Shown here piece after piece: positions 21,470-34,295 of a stretch of 64,000 bases of DNA. The notes beneath the pieces were generated by a model. That model saw only the letters and a list, made by a program, of their open reading frames with translations, was not told the DNA's origin and did no database searches. The stretch is from Meloidogyne chitwoodi (lineage: Eukaryota; Nematoda; Chromadorea; Rhabditida; Meloidogynidae), in NCBI GenBank assembly GCA_015183035.1, contig JACZZP010000019.1, positions 620,001-684,000 on the forward strand, read 5' to 3'. Every line of letters begins with the position of its first letter. Within the stretch, counting starts at the first letter, position 1. Position numbers and translations under genes: made by a program.

Positions 21470-24400
21470 TATAAATTATCTTAATAAAATATAATAATAA
21501 TATATGCAAAATAATTAATTAATTCTATATTAAATTTTTATTTTTATATTTTATTAGATTGACTTTTAAAATAGCCAATGGGGATCACACAGGAATTAAT
21601 TTTGAGCTACCTACTTACAGAACTTTGAAAGAAAATGGAAAGATTTTTCTATGAAATTTTAAATTTCTTTGTTTATATTTTAATTACTCCATGTCTATTT
21701 GACATGCATAGTTAAAACAAAAAAGCTCTCATTTACAAAAAAGGAAAATAATTAAAACTAACTCATTTCTACGGAAAAATAATTATAATGCAACAAAATA
21801 TCAAAAATTTTTTTCCTTGAAAAAGTAAAACATTTATTCCACAATTTCTTAATAAGAAATTTATATATTAATACCAGCTGGCTGGATGATTGAAACAAAT
21901 ACGTGGTACTACCAGTAATGTTTTTCAGCTCGGAACAGAGATCATGTCAAGAGAAGTTCTTACCTTTAATGTAAAATAAATTAAAAAAATAAAAATATTC
22001 AAATTATTTTTTGAAAAAATATGATGAAGGCTTTGAATGAATGTTTTTAAGATGAAATTCGTCTAGAAATTATAGAAATTATCTCAGATAACAATGAGAC
22101 TGAAAAAATGATAAAAATATAAATTAAATTATCTTAATAAAAATAATAATATAAATTTATTTATCGAAATTAAACTTTTTGTTAATAAGAGAATTGATGA
22201 GTTTACACGCCTTTACTCAAAGTATCTGATTTTATTATTTATTTTGAAAATTAAAAATTTTAATAAATTAATATTTTATAATTTATATATAATTTTAAAA
22301 ATTAATTTAATTTATACTTAGTAAAGTGAACTATTAAAATTTATCTGATTACCTTCACCTTTTTTCATAAATATGTTAACCATTATTTTTTTATTTTTTA
22401 AAATTTTATAATTTAGAATGGGGAAAAAAAATTTTATTTTAAAGCACCTCTTATTTATGGACCTTCAATTACTTCAAAAATTCTGCAATTAAACCGATAC
22501 TTAAGTATCAACAAAAAGTTTTTTAATTTAAAAATTCTAAAAAATTAAATTTTTTTTTATTATTTTATTGCCCAAAATGTCTGAACAAAAAAATTTTTTG
22601 TACTAATTTACTTTCGAAAAAAAAATATTAAAATTTTATAATTAATTTTAAAATTTATTTATCGATATTATACTGTGTTAACAAGAGAATTGATGTGTTT
22701 ACTCGCCTAATCTCAAATCTCGGATTTAATATTTTTAAATTAAAAATATTAATAAAATTATTTATAAAAATTTAGCAATTAATCCTACCCGAAGATGTTA
22801 TCAGAAATATTCCTTTTTGGTAATTCTAGCGTTTTTAAATTTTTTTGCATTAATCTACGAGATAATAGATATAACGTAATTATTCCTAATAAATTTAAAT
22901 ATAATGTATTAAAATAAGTAATAAATTAAAAAATTGTTTTGGTGCAATTAAGGAAATTGAGAGTGACAATTGAGAACTTAACAAGAAAAATTATAAATTT
23001 ACCTATAAAGGTTTCAGCTTGGATTTAAAAATTGCAGCAATTTATTTATTTAATAATTATTTAAAAATATTTAAATTTAAAAATATTTAGAATTGAACAA
23101 ATTAATTTTTTAAAATGATAAAATTAATAATTTAAAAATATACCTAGAAATAACGCATCATAAAATTTCATTTACGACTTAATAAAACATTTATATATTT
23201 ATAATATAGATGAAGTAAAACCATTGGAATGGCGACGGAACATTTAAAGGTTGATCAACAAATAAAAATAATGGGCCAATTAATTTTGTTAGCACCAAGA
23301 AATTTCTTACAATTATATACTATCAACGTCTTTGTAAAACACACAACCATACTCGATTTATATTACAAAATATAAAACTCTTAATATATTTAAAAATTAA
23401 AATTTTTATAAATTAATGTGTTAATTCTAAATTTACTACACTGAAAAAATCAATCAGTATGGAAAATACATTATTATATAAATTTAAAAAAATTAAGAAA
23501 CAAAATTTTTAATATTAAATTTACTTAAATATTTTTATTTAATTAAATTTGAAAATAATTTTAAACAAAACATTAAAATATAATTTAAAAAATTTATACA
23601 AATATTATATTAATTATTAAATAAAAATTTTTATTCACATTTCGTTGTTTATTTCAAACGAGCATAAATTGCGTTCTATTGAAATATTTTTTTTTAATTT
23701 AAATTTTTTTTAGATCAAGCGAGCCTATATAATTTAAATTTGAAAAAAAAAACATATTAAAAATTATTGATTTAATTTTAAAAAATTGAAATATGTACTT
23801 TATAAAAATGATTTATTTGAAATTATAAAATTCTCACGAAGGTTACGAAATTTTAGTTTATAACATTTTATTATTATGGCAATGAAATATTTAGATAGAA
23901 ATTATTGTTTAATTTACAATTACTATTTTAAAAGTTAAAATATAACTTTAAAAATATTAAATTGATTTAAGTTAAAATTATTAAAGTTAACTAAAATTTA
24001 TCTAATTTTTCACATCTCAAGAATCCTATTTTAAGAAAATACTTAATGAATTTATTATCAAATAAATCTAAAATTTAGTTATGTAAAATATTTTATTAAT
24101 TTATGTATAATATTTTCCAACTTTAATATAAAATAAAAAATAATATTTTTTGTACTTTTTGTCGCCGATAGGCGACTATTGTTATCATTTCTTTACACTA
24201 TTTCGCGCCCCTCTTAATTCCCTTGTCTCTCTTTTCCATCTCCTTATGACTAATTTCCCACTTAATTTGTAATACTCTCTCGTTGGCCACACCCAATTAA
24301 TTTCATTAAGCGGCTGCCTTTATAAGCTCCTCCCATTTCCAGCCGCATACTTATGCTTGTTTAGTTCCCCATTTTTTAACTATTATTATTACTCTGGTTC

Positions 24401-25500
24401 TACACTTAATAGTTCGCCCGTCCATTCACACCATTGTAGATTTCACGCCGTCCATTAAATTTGTGCTCCTATTTTTATTATATTTGTGCTTTATTATATT
24501 TGGATAAATAAATATTTTTCTTCTTTTATTCTTTATTCTTTTGGTTGATTAAGGACTTCTCCTCTTCAGTCGATTGGCAACAGTCGACTCAACAGTCGTT
24601 TCAACAAAGTCGACTAGAAATAGTTGACTATCGCCTTTCGTCCACAGTCGACTAACTTCAGTCGATTAACAACATTAGAGGCGACCATTAATTATCGCCC
24701 TTCTCAAAGTCGACTATTTTCAGTCGACTAACAACATAAAGGCGACTATTTATTATCGCCTTTTGCCCGGTCGATTATTTTCATAATCGACCAACAACAA
24801 AGTCGACTACTTTCAAGTCGACTATTAACAACAGAGTCGACTCGCACAGTCGACTATTTCATAGTTGACTCTTCGAGTTGACTCTTAACAACATTAGTTA
24901 ACCAGTCGACTGTCAACTACCCCATCTTTGGGCTAGCAGAAAGAAAGACAACGCGTGGCTAGCCTAATCGAGGCTTGTGTCTTTTCCCAAATTTTCTGCG
25001 CCTACACTTTTGAACAAAATAAATATTAAATTTTATAATTAATTTTTAAATTAGTTTATCTAAATTAAACTACTATTATATAATTTTTGTTAACAGGAGT
25101 ATTGATGAGTTTATTCACCTTTACTCGAAGTAACAGATTTTATTTTAAATTTTAATATTTTAAATTAAAAATTTTAATACTTTAAATTAAAAATTTTAAT
25201 ATAATTATTTATAAAAATTTAGGAATTAAATCTACCCGAATGAGTCATCAAAAATACCCCTTTCTGGTATTTTGAGCATTTATTAAAAATTTTATTTAAA
25301 TAATCTACGAAATAATAAGAATTTTATTCATTTAAATGTGCTTTTTTAACTTTAAGTTTTGATTTAGGAAATAATGTGATTGTGAATAAAACACACACCT
25401 ACAAATGCCTACAATCAGCAAAACAAATTAAAAAAGCAAAGCCAGCCTAGCTGGCAAAAAGAAAATGTATAATCAGGCTGAATAAAGTTTAAAAAAGGAA
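21470..25500. repeat. Large direct repeat, copy 1 (copy 2 at about 49.4-53.07 kb)
   Basis: Roughly 4 kb is shared with about 49,400-53,070 in the same orientation. The core of about 22,190-23,150 versus 50,640-51,600 is nearly identical by eye, while the flanks carry more changes. Copy 1 alone holds the solo LTR at 24,160-25,006. Copy 2 alone holds about 600 bp near 49,770-50,370. No coding capacity is recognised. Confidence 0.8.
24160..25006 (+). mobile_element. Solo LTR, 847 bp, with a GTCGACT motif array
   Basis: It begins TGTCGCC and ends CCTACA, flanked by perfect 5-bp direct repeats ctttt (24,155-24,159 and 25,007-25,011). Copy 2 of the surrounding large repeat (near 52,600) lacks it, giving an empty site. 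It is GC-richer than its surroundings, with a TATA-like tttataag near 24,320 and AATAAA-type signals near 24,503. From about 24,560 to 24,920 there are many irregularly spaced (a)gtcgact units. No internal region or second LTR is present, so it is probably a recombined retroelement of unassigned family. Confidence 0.85.
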
Positions 25501-28500
25501 ATCAAATTTTGAATCCGAATGTCAGCCTTCAAAGAGATTTCTTCTTAATAACAACTAAACTTATAAAAAATAATAAATAAGTAAAATAAATTTATAATTT
25601 ATTTTTTTAAATAAATATTAAAATACTAAATATAATATTCTTAAAATACATATATATAAAATTTATGATTTGTAACAAAAAAAGAAAGAAAAGTTCAAAT
25701 ATTTGTTAAAAAAAAGCAAATAAATATTTTTTTATAAATTGAATTTTTTATTCAAATTTTTACAATGTAAATAAAATAATTTTAAATCAAATTAAATGAT
25801 TTAAAAAATAATTATTTCAAGTTTTATTGAGCAAAAGCTATATTTTTATCTGCCAGCCGGCTTTGTTTATTTTTTTACAGTCGGCTATTTTTATCATTTA
25901 TTATTTTTTATTAATATTTTTTAATTTTTAGTATAAATAAAATTTTAATAAATAAATTAAAAGAATTTTAACGACTAAAATTATTTATTTCTTGCTGTTG
26001 TTATTTGTTTGCTTTTAACTATAAAAATAAAACAAATGATATTCAAATTATAAAATAAATCTAAAATTTGAAATAAGATAATACTGAAAAAATACAATTT
26101 TATATATTTTTGTATAGAATATAAATAAACATTGCGCAACAAGAAATGAACTTCCATTCACTAAATTTGTAGGAAATCGTGATCTACTGAAATAAAAAAA
26201 CTTTGAATTCAACATTATACTTAAATAAGAGAATGAAAAATATCTAAAACGATTTGTGTGTGAAACAAATTTTTAAATATAATAAATTGATTTTAAATTA
26301 TTAATTTAATTTAATTAAATATAATAAATTAATAAAAATAAATAAATAAATATTTCCAAAATACAAGAATGTGCAATTCTAGTATCAAACTTCATTACAA
26401 AAATAGTCAAATTTAAACTATAAAAAATAATATGTGATAAATTTATTATACTATTTTGTAGAAAAATTTAAATGAAGTATCCGACATTTGTTTATGTATT
26501 GGCGACTTATATAAGTCGATTTTTTTACATCATTTGAAATAACTAAGCCATATTAATTATTAATATTTAATATTTTAACTCTTATAAATGAATAAAAAAT
26601 TAATATTTAATAAAATACATTATAACAGCCCGAATAGAAATAAAGGAAAATACTTTTACGATGATGATTCAACATTTAAAATTTATTGTTCTTGATAATA
26701 AATGAGCTAAGGCTGCATTTACAGTGAGAAAAATTGACACGGTCACATTATTTTTTAAAAATTAAAGCTAATATCAGCAAAAATTACTTATTTCATAAAA
26801 TGTTCTTCAATTCTTCAAAAAGCGATCCTGGACTATTCAACATAATTAAAAATAAAAATGTAATTTCTTATTTTTTTTATTAATATGAAAACAAGAGCCG
26901 TCAAAATGGAAAAAAAAACAATAATCAAGTATACAGTATCATAATGAAAAGAGTTTAAGTTCAAATTTAAAAATACATTTTATTCTAAAATTTTATTTTT
27001 TTGTTATATAGTAAGGGAACTGATATTTATTTACACTGAAGCGATAACTATGAGTATAAAAATAGTTATCAGCTTGTGAGTACATTACGATTTTACCATC
27101 ATTGGTCAACGTAATTGAATCAAATTTATTGAAAATGATGTCAATTTTGTGAAATTTTTATAAAAAAATTTTTAATAAAAAATTAATGATAAAATAATTA
27201 AATAAAAAATAATATTATTGCTAAAAGTAAAATCCATAATTTGCCTTTTATAATTGCAAAAAATAGTTTAAAGAAAAATAATCAGATAGATAAATACTCT
27301 GTTTAATGATACAATAATTTCGAAAATTTTTTATTAAGGAAGCATGAAAGCTCTTGAGATTCTTGCTTTAGAGACTGATCGGAGGGACAAAATGCAAGAT
27401 TTAGCGATAACAAAAACATCATAAAATTTTTGCTATCATTATTCTAATTTTTTGTATATAATAAATTTTGTTTGATTATATATTAATTATTTAAATTAAT
27501 ATAATTAAATTGAAAAATATTACAAGTTAACAACGCTAACTCATCCTACATCACATCCTAACAATTCCAACCTTCACTGAAAACCAAAAAGAAATGAACA
27601 TATTTTTTAACAATAAAAAAGAGATTATTTAAAACAAATTATTATACTTAATTATTTTAAAATTAATTTTTTTATTTTTAGATAATATTATATATTTATT
27701 TTATATGTCAAATTATTATACATCTGATCCAAAAAAGCAAGGTAGCAAAGTTTTTTGTGTATTTTTATAATAAATTTTAAGATAATCAAGCATTTTATTA
27801 ATTAATAATTTTATTTAAAAAATATTGTAAAATAATTTAAATAAATTAATGATAATAATTATTAATCAGACAATAAAGTTCTTGTATTTGTTGATTCAAC
27901 ATAATTAATATAAATTAATCAATAAATAAATTTTAAAATTCATTTATTATTGTTGAAATTATTTTTATGAGGAATCAGCATTGAACATGTAGAAAGTATC
28001 CTGTTTCATTAAATTATTAAAATTAATAAAATCAGTCATTCAAGTTGAAATGTAAAGAAAACTATGAACACAATTAAAAAATATTTATTTTATTTTTAAA
28101 AATTAAAAAAATATATCTATATTCTAAAAGTTAAGAATAAATAAGAGTACCAAATAACACATGGAAACGATTTTAAAATAAATTGCATTTTTCTAAAATA
28201 CCTAATATCTTTTGAATAAGCGAGTTAAAAATTTTAAAAAATAAAATTAAATTAAAAAAAAAATTAATTTTAATAAAGAAAATTAAATTTTGATCACCAA
28301 CTCAGAAACTTACGACTACAACTACTTACTTATAAAAAATAATTAATCTTTAAATGGAGGTGTTAAAAAATATTTAAACTAATTTTAAATGTTTAAAATT
28401 TTGAAATTATTTAATAATACGTATATTCTTCCAAATAAGAATAATTTTAAATAAAATAAATTAATTAACTAATTAAAAAAATGAAATTTTTTTTTTTTGT

Positions 28501-30100
28501 TTGTAACAAAAGAAAAATAAAAGAAAGTTAAAATATTATTAGTTATAAAAAAAGCAAATATATTTTCTTATAAATTGAATTTGTTATTAAAATTTTTTTT
28601 GTAAAAAAAAATAATTTAAATCAAATTAAATAATTAAAAAAATAATTGTATTAAACGGAATGAGGAAACAAGCCACTAATTTCAGTTCATTTCATAATAA
28701 TTTTACAAGTAAATAAAATATTATAATTTAATAAAATTGTTTGAAAATAATTTTATTAATTAAATATATTATAATCTAAAAAATTATATTTTAATTAAAA
28801 ATAAATATACTTTTTAATTAATTTAATAAGAGAATCCATCTTTACTAGAAAGCGACTTTTATTATTATGGCCGATTCATAATTTATTAGCAAGATTTAAT
28901 TTTTTTTATAATCATAAAAGTAATAAAATATTTAAATAAAAAAATTTCAAAAATAATTTATTATTATTTCCTCAACAGTAGTTAGTAGAGAATTTACATT
29001 AAATAATATTAAATCAGTTTTATAAAAAAAGTTTAAATTAAAAAATCATTTTTATTTTATTTGCTATTTCTTACAATTAGGCATCCAAAACAATTGCTTA
29101 TGCTGGGCCTTAATAATTACTACTTCACTATAATTAATTATTAATTTTTGAAAAAAAATTAATAATTAATAAAAAATAATAATTTAATTTGCTCTCTATA
29201 AGAAAAATAACCGAAACACATTTGGCTAAACTTCAGCAAATTATCCATCCTATCGGCAAAGCTACATTATTAAATAATGAACGGATGTCCAAAATTATAG
29301 AAGACACGAAAAATATTTATTCAGATTATATAAATTTAATTCATGTGTAAAATCAATGGAATTAAACTTTTTAACTTAATTTTTTAATTGAATTATTTTT
29401 TATGATCATTTTTATTATGAGTTAATGAGAAATATTTAAAAGAAGTAAAATAAAAAATGCATCAAAAAAAAAGTTTCAAAAAAATTAAGAAAAAATGCTT
29501 CAGAAAAAGTGAAGCAAAAAATGTCTCCAAAAAATAGTTCAAGCGTTATTAGAAGTTCATTTATAAATATTAAAATTATTAAAAATAATTTTAAGCAAAA
29601 AAGTTTAATATTTTACTGAAAAATATATGTTTACTTTTTACAATTCAAAAACTTATTTGCTCTAATGTTGCAGACGAGATACTCAAGAAATACCGAACAA
29701 ATAAAATAAAAATGTTTATTATTTACAAAAAAACCTAAATGTACTGAAGAAAGACACAATCATTTTACTCTTAGCTTCTAACTAACTAATTAAAAATAAT
29801 AAAAATATTATAAAGCTTAATTAAAAGATTAAATTAATTTTAATAATTAATATCAATTTTTAATTTCTCCAAAAGTACGCGTCAAATTACTTTTTTCCAT
29901 CATTAAAACATTAATATTTAAATTAATTAATAAAAATAATATTTCAATAAATTATTTAAAAAATTTAATTAAAAAACTTTAAAAATTTTACTGTATAAAA
30001 CTAAATAATATTAAAATATATGAGGTACGATTAAAAAATAAAATTTAAAAAAAAATGAAATTTATATTAAACCTTGTAATTATATTTGAAAAGGGCAAAA
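25501..30100. other. AT-rich repetitive non-coding region
   Basis: Assembled from the same dispersed families: 27,650-28,090 matches 10,340-10,740; 28,352-28,460 matches 8978-9140; 28,640-28,960 resembles 47,270-47,570; 29,674-30,098 matches 33,874-34,295. The coding-looking stretch near 29,220-29,350 is too short to support. No gene identified. Confidence 0.65.
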
Positions 30101-30224
30101 GTACCACAATTTACTAAATCTCCTTCTCCTACTCGCTCCATACGCCCATTAAACTTTATAAACTTTTCGTCTAAGACTCCTCACGTCAATAAAAATAATC
30201 TAGAAATTTATCTCTCGGAAGAAT

Positions 30225-30682
30225 ATGGACCTTAATATAACAACAATTAATTTAATTAATGAAAATTTAAAGAAATTTCAAATTAAAGACATAAATAGTG
30301 GGATTACTATAAAAGATTGGGATTTCATCACATACGCACCAGCCAAAAATTTATTTGTTCAACAACAAGAAAATCTAATTGATCATTGGTCAAAAAGAGG
30401 AATTAATATAAATAATCCAAACTTACCTGCACTTAGGAAACAGGCGGTATTGTAGGTTCTACAAAACAGTCACGTCAAAAACAACAATCAACTGGATTCT
30501 TGCCATGGAGATTCGGAAGAAATCATCGTACTTATTATCCACTGCAAAATCTTGTAATCATCACGCAGCAAACATCAGACCCATCATTTATTCGACAATT
30601 AAAAGATATACAGACATCATTAAATAATATCATTTCAACTTTGGAAGAAAACCATCAATCAACATCTTCCTTTAATTTCTAA
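30225..30682 (+). pseudogene. Unknown ORF cassette, first ORF with a frameshift
   Basis: A frame opens with ATG at 30,225 and stops at 30,455. An overlapping frame, open from about 30,437 to the stop at 30,682, continues with a basic Gln/Arg/Lys-rich stretch (SRQKQQSTGFLPWRFGRN) and a helical segment (SFIRQLKDIQTSLNNIIS). The overlap suggests one original protein of about 150 aa with a single indel near 30,435. Upstream, 30,110-30,224 is unusually pyrimidine-rich with a TATA-like ctttataaac (about 30,155), like the promoter part of a retroelement. I do not recognise the protein. The basic segment would fit nucleic-acid binding. Confidence 0.4.
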
Positions 30683-30835
30683 AAAATAATATTTTTCCTT
30701 TTCTTTTTCCTATTATTATCACTATTTAAATTATATATTTTCCATTTCTTTTTATTTTTATATAACAATTTATATATATATATTATTTTAGTTAAAATTG
30801 TAAATTTTATTTATTAAAAAATTATTAATAATATT

Positions 30836-31426
30836 ATGTCATCTAAAAAAGAAATTTTGCCGCCATTGTCTTCAAAGAACTCTTCATCATCAAAATCTGA
30901 TCAACAAAAAATTAAAAGCGTCTTATCATCAAAATCTCATTTCGTCAATAAGTCTTATTACCCAAAGCATCGACAAATTTCGCCTAAATATAAAATACCA
31001 CGTCTAAAACTTACTAATGAAAATTTTACACAAACAACACCAATCAACATAAATAGCACAATTAAAATAAATAAAATTGAAGTTGAACATTTTAAACAAA
31101 TTCCTGAAAAGACAAACTACCTCATAATTCAATTAAAAAAGAATCTAAATAATATATCAGCAAATATGGCTGGAATTATTGCGCTTTATAACATAGAAGG
31201 ACCAATTCAGAATAATATATTAAATAATTGGTTTCTTAAATTAATTGAAAAACTATCTACAATTCACCCTACACTTAAAGAGCTTGACAACGATTTACCT
31301 ATTTTAACATCAAATCTAGACACTAAACAACTCTTCAAAAACGCGTTGGGTAATAAGGATAAATCGACTAAATCCACTAAACTTCAATCTTCAAATTTTT
31401 GTGGGGGCAGTATTGAAAAAGAATGA
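30836..31426 (+). CDS. Unknown Ser/Lys-rich protein, second ORF of the cassette
   Basis: 196 aa from ATG at 30,836. The N-terminal 70 residues are Ser/Lys/Pro-rich and probably disordered (SSKNSSSSKSDQQKIKSVLS). The remainder is more ordered, with a helical segment (LIIQLKKNLNNISANMAGII) and a Leu-rich stretch before a charged tail. No known domain is recognised. It lies about 150 bp after the previous frame in the same direction. Together they resemble the accessory ORFs of an LTR element, like those downstream of pol in the BEL element here. No LTR or pol fragment was found next to them. Confidence 0.45.
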   Translation: MSSKKEILPPLSSKNSSSSKSDQQKIKSVLSSKSHFVNKSYYPKHRQISPKYKIPRLKLTNENFTQTTPININSTIKINKIEVEHFKQIPEKTNYLIIQLKKNLNNISANMAGIIALYNIEGPIQNNILNNWFLKLIEKLSTIHPTLKELDNDLPILTSNLDTKQLFKNALGNKDKSTKSTKLQSSNFCGGSIEKE

Positions 31427-31429
31427 TTT

Positions 31430-32136
31430 TTCAATAAAGAAATTAAAAATGTCGAAAAAGAATCGACAAGTGATTAAAAATATAAATTTTAATTATTTAT
31501 TTTAATCATTAAATAATTATTTTTTTAAATTTAAATTAATTAAATATTTATTTATTTATTTTAATCAAATAATTAAATATTATTTTTTTATTTATTTTTA
31601 ACTTAATAAATATTTATCTATATTTTATCTTTTTAACATTCCTTTTATTTTATTTATACCACACATACATTCCATATAAAAATGTTTAACTTTTCATTTC
31701 CGCTTAAAAAAATATTTTTAACACATTTTTTTATATATATTTTTCTATTTATATTCCTTATCTGATTAAAACTTTTACAATTTTCTGGCCTATAAAAAAG
31801 AAAATTGTATGGCTTTTTTTGAATTCTTACCATTATCATTATTATTAAAAAAAAATAAAATTATTATTAATCATCAAATTAAATTATATTAAATTTATTG
31901 GAATAAAATTTATTAAATATATTTAATTTTTACATCCTTATTGAAAAGAATCTTTTCTTTCTCTTCAAACATGTCATAATGTATAATGCACGAAAAACAC
32001 ACTTTCCGCTTGTTTTGTGCATTATAGAGGAGGTTTCTATTTGCATATAATGCATATTTTTGCATATTTCGGATATTGGTGCATAATGCATATTTTAATG
32101 CATATTTTAAGGTTTTTAGCAAAAATAATCAGAAAA
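31430..32136. other. AT-rich spacer; ATGCATAT-rich promoter-side region
   Basis: 31,430-31,990 is low-complexity A/T. From 31,995 to 32,110 there are repeated tgcat/atgca motifs (gcataatgcatatttt) ahead of the CGGBP1-like gene, possibly subterminal repeats of the hAT-derived element that once carried it. Confidence 0.4.
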
Positions 32137-33880
32137 ATGCCTAAAATTCAATCAAAATCCGAGTGGCTGCATGAATGGATTAAAAGAATTAACGGAATGG
32201 ACGTATACACAACAAACGGCAAATTAATTTATTGTCAAGCTTGTCAACAAAAGGTTTATTCTACAAAAAGCAGTTGTGGTAAAATTCAGGTTCATTGTGA
32301 GCGATATTCACAACTAACACAACATCATGAAACTTCGAAACACAAGTCTAATTCTGAAAGATTCTTGCGCCAATCAAGCAGTAAACAACAGTTTTTGCAA
32401 GTAAAGGAAACTCCAAATTTATTTGCATCAGAATTGTGTAGGGCCTTTATTTCAGCAAACATTCCATTATGGAAACTACAAATTCAAACATTTCGTAGCT
32501 TTTTAGAAAAAATTTCTGGAAAATGCATTCCTGACGAATCCACACTTAGAAAGAATTACACGAAACAAAACTTTCTTGAGATTTTCTTTTAATTAGTGAC
32601 CGGAAAAATCGAGTTTTCCGGATTCGGATTCCGGACCGGATTTTGTGAATAAAGCCGGATCGGATCCGGCCGGATCCGGCCATAATAATCCGGTCCGGAA
32701 TTAATCCGGAGATTTTTAACATCCGGATCCGGATGAATTTGTCCGGATTCCGGACCGGATTTTGGTTTTTTATTAATTTTTCAAAAAAATGTAAAAATAT
32801 TGGTAAAAAACTTCATTTTTCAAAATAAGCAACAATAAAATTTTATTAATAAGAGTAATTCAATTATGGGATTGCTTTGTTTAGAAAAAATAAATATTCA
32901 GCATTTTCTGGTTTAAGATTGGACCTCCCTATAATCAAATAATCTCTTGCTACCTTGAAAATTTCCTCACTTTCAAAATTTGTAGGAGTTATCAAAAGTA
33001 TGGCAAATTGTGGATTATTTTATGATTCTTTTTCCACAGGTCTAGTGGGTCAGATCACCGCGGGTTGAGCTCAAGTGTCGAGTTTCGGGACAGATAAATT
33101 TTCATAAATTTCGTGTAGTTTTAGCGCCGCAGGCAAAATTTTAAAGATTTTTTATGCTCCTGCTACCAAAAATTCATCTTTTTATTGCCATTGGTGAAAA
33201 TTTTTTAAATCCTTTTGCAAAAATTTCCCTTAAGCGCCGCAGGCGAAAAATTAAAAAATTTTTAAAACTCTGTTGCCGAAAATTTCACTTTTTTGTGTCG
33301 CAGGCGATTCATTTAAATTTTTTTCGAATAAGCCAATTTGGAATATTTTATGTTGCATTGTAGTTTCTAAATCAATATCAAGCATTGTTAATCGCAATTA
33401 AAATATAATATAAATGCAATAATTTATGTAAAAAGAGAAAAATTAATTTACTACGTAATTGCTAAATATTTATTTACGCCACAAAACTGCATTTTTAATT
33501 CTCTACCGTCCTCTCATTAATTTTCTTAACATTATGCCAAAAATTTGAAGAATCCGGAATTCGATAAAAAAACTTGCCGGATTCGGATTCCGGACCGGAT
33601 TTTGTGAATAGAGCCGGACCGGATCCGGCCGGATCCGGTGGGTATAATCCGGTCCGGAATTAATCCGGAGATTTTGAAAAAACCCCGATTTTTGGGACCG
33701 GATCCGGAATAATCCGGCCGGATCCGGTCCGGCGCCGGTCACTACTTTTAATATATTTTAATTTTCTATTTAAGACAATGGAACGAATTAAAACATAAAT
33801 GGCAAATTCCTACATCTATGTGACGGTAGACGAGACAAATGATCTTCTTGAAAGATTTTGTGCCAACTTGATGAGAAAAA
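32137..33880 (+). pseudogene. CGGBP1-like / hAT-derived protein gene, split by an insertion
   Basis: The first part (ATG 32,137 to 32,592) encodes a zinc-finger-like segment (YCQACQQKV, then a His-containing HHETSKHKS), followed by [11 protein letters not shown] and [11 protein letters not shown]. These are hallmarks of CGGBP1-like proteins and related hAT transposases. The continuation lies beyond a 1.15-kb insertion (32,594-33,744): from 33,799, MANSYIYVTVDETND matches the conserved catalytic-Asp block that follows in such transposases. Just before it an in-frame TAA is present, and after about 33,880 similarity is lost where another repeat joins. The gene is therefore a disrupted relic of a hAT-type transposase or its domesticated cousin. 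Confidence 0.72.
32594..33744. mobile_element. hAT-type non-autonomous element rich in CCGGATCC, 1,151 bp
   Basis: The termini are TAGTGACCGG and inverse CCGGTCACTA, flanked by perfect octamers cttttaat (32,586-32,593 and 33,745-33,752). The two ends carry arrays of ccggatccgg / ccggaattaatccgg motifs in opposite orientation. The centre has three related tagcgccgcaggc / gcgccgcaggcgaaaaatt units at about 33,122, 33,233 and 33,295. No transposase was found. It is far GC-richer than the surroundings at its ends. Confidence 0.9.
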
Positions 33881-34295
33881 CCGAACAAATAAATATAAAT
33901 ATTTATTATTTACAGAAAAATATAATTGTACTGAAGAAAGGCACAGCAATCTTACTCTTAGCTTCTAATAACCATTTAAAAATAAAAATTTATAAAACTT
34001 AATTAAAAGATTAAATTAATTTTAATAATTAAATAATATCAATTTTTAATATCTCGAAAACTTACGCATCAAATTATTTTTTTTCATCATTAAAATATAA
34101 ATATTTAAATTAATTAATAAAAAGAATAATTCAACAAATTATTTAAAAAATTTTAAATAAAATTAAATAATATTAAAATATTTGAGGTTAAAATCGTCTA
34201 ACTTAAACTTTTAAAAAACCTCCTAAACAAACGATTAAAAAATAAAATTAAAAATTTCAAATTAAATTTATATTAAACTTTATTATTAAATTTGA
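33874..34295. repeat. Dispersed repeat, partner of 29,674-30,098
   Basis: Both copies share accgaacaaataaa, gtttattatttaca-like and ctgaagaaag-cacaa landmarks in the same order. This copy abuts the broken end of the CGGBP1-like gene. Confidence 0.75.

Noticed and set aside
24560..24920. GTCGACT repeats with variable gaps as a CRISPR-like array
   Set aside because: Unit too short, spacing irregular, and the array lies inside a defined LTR with target duplications.
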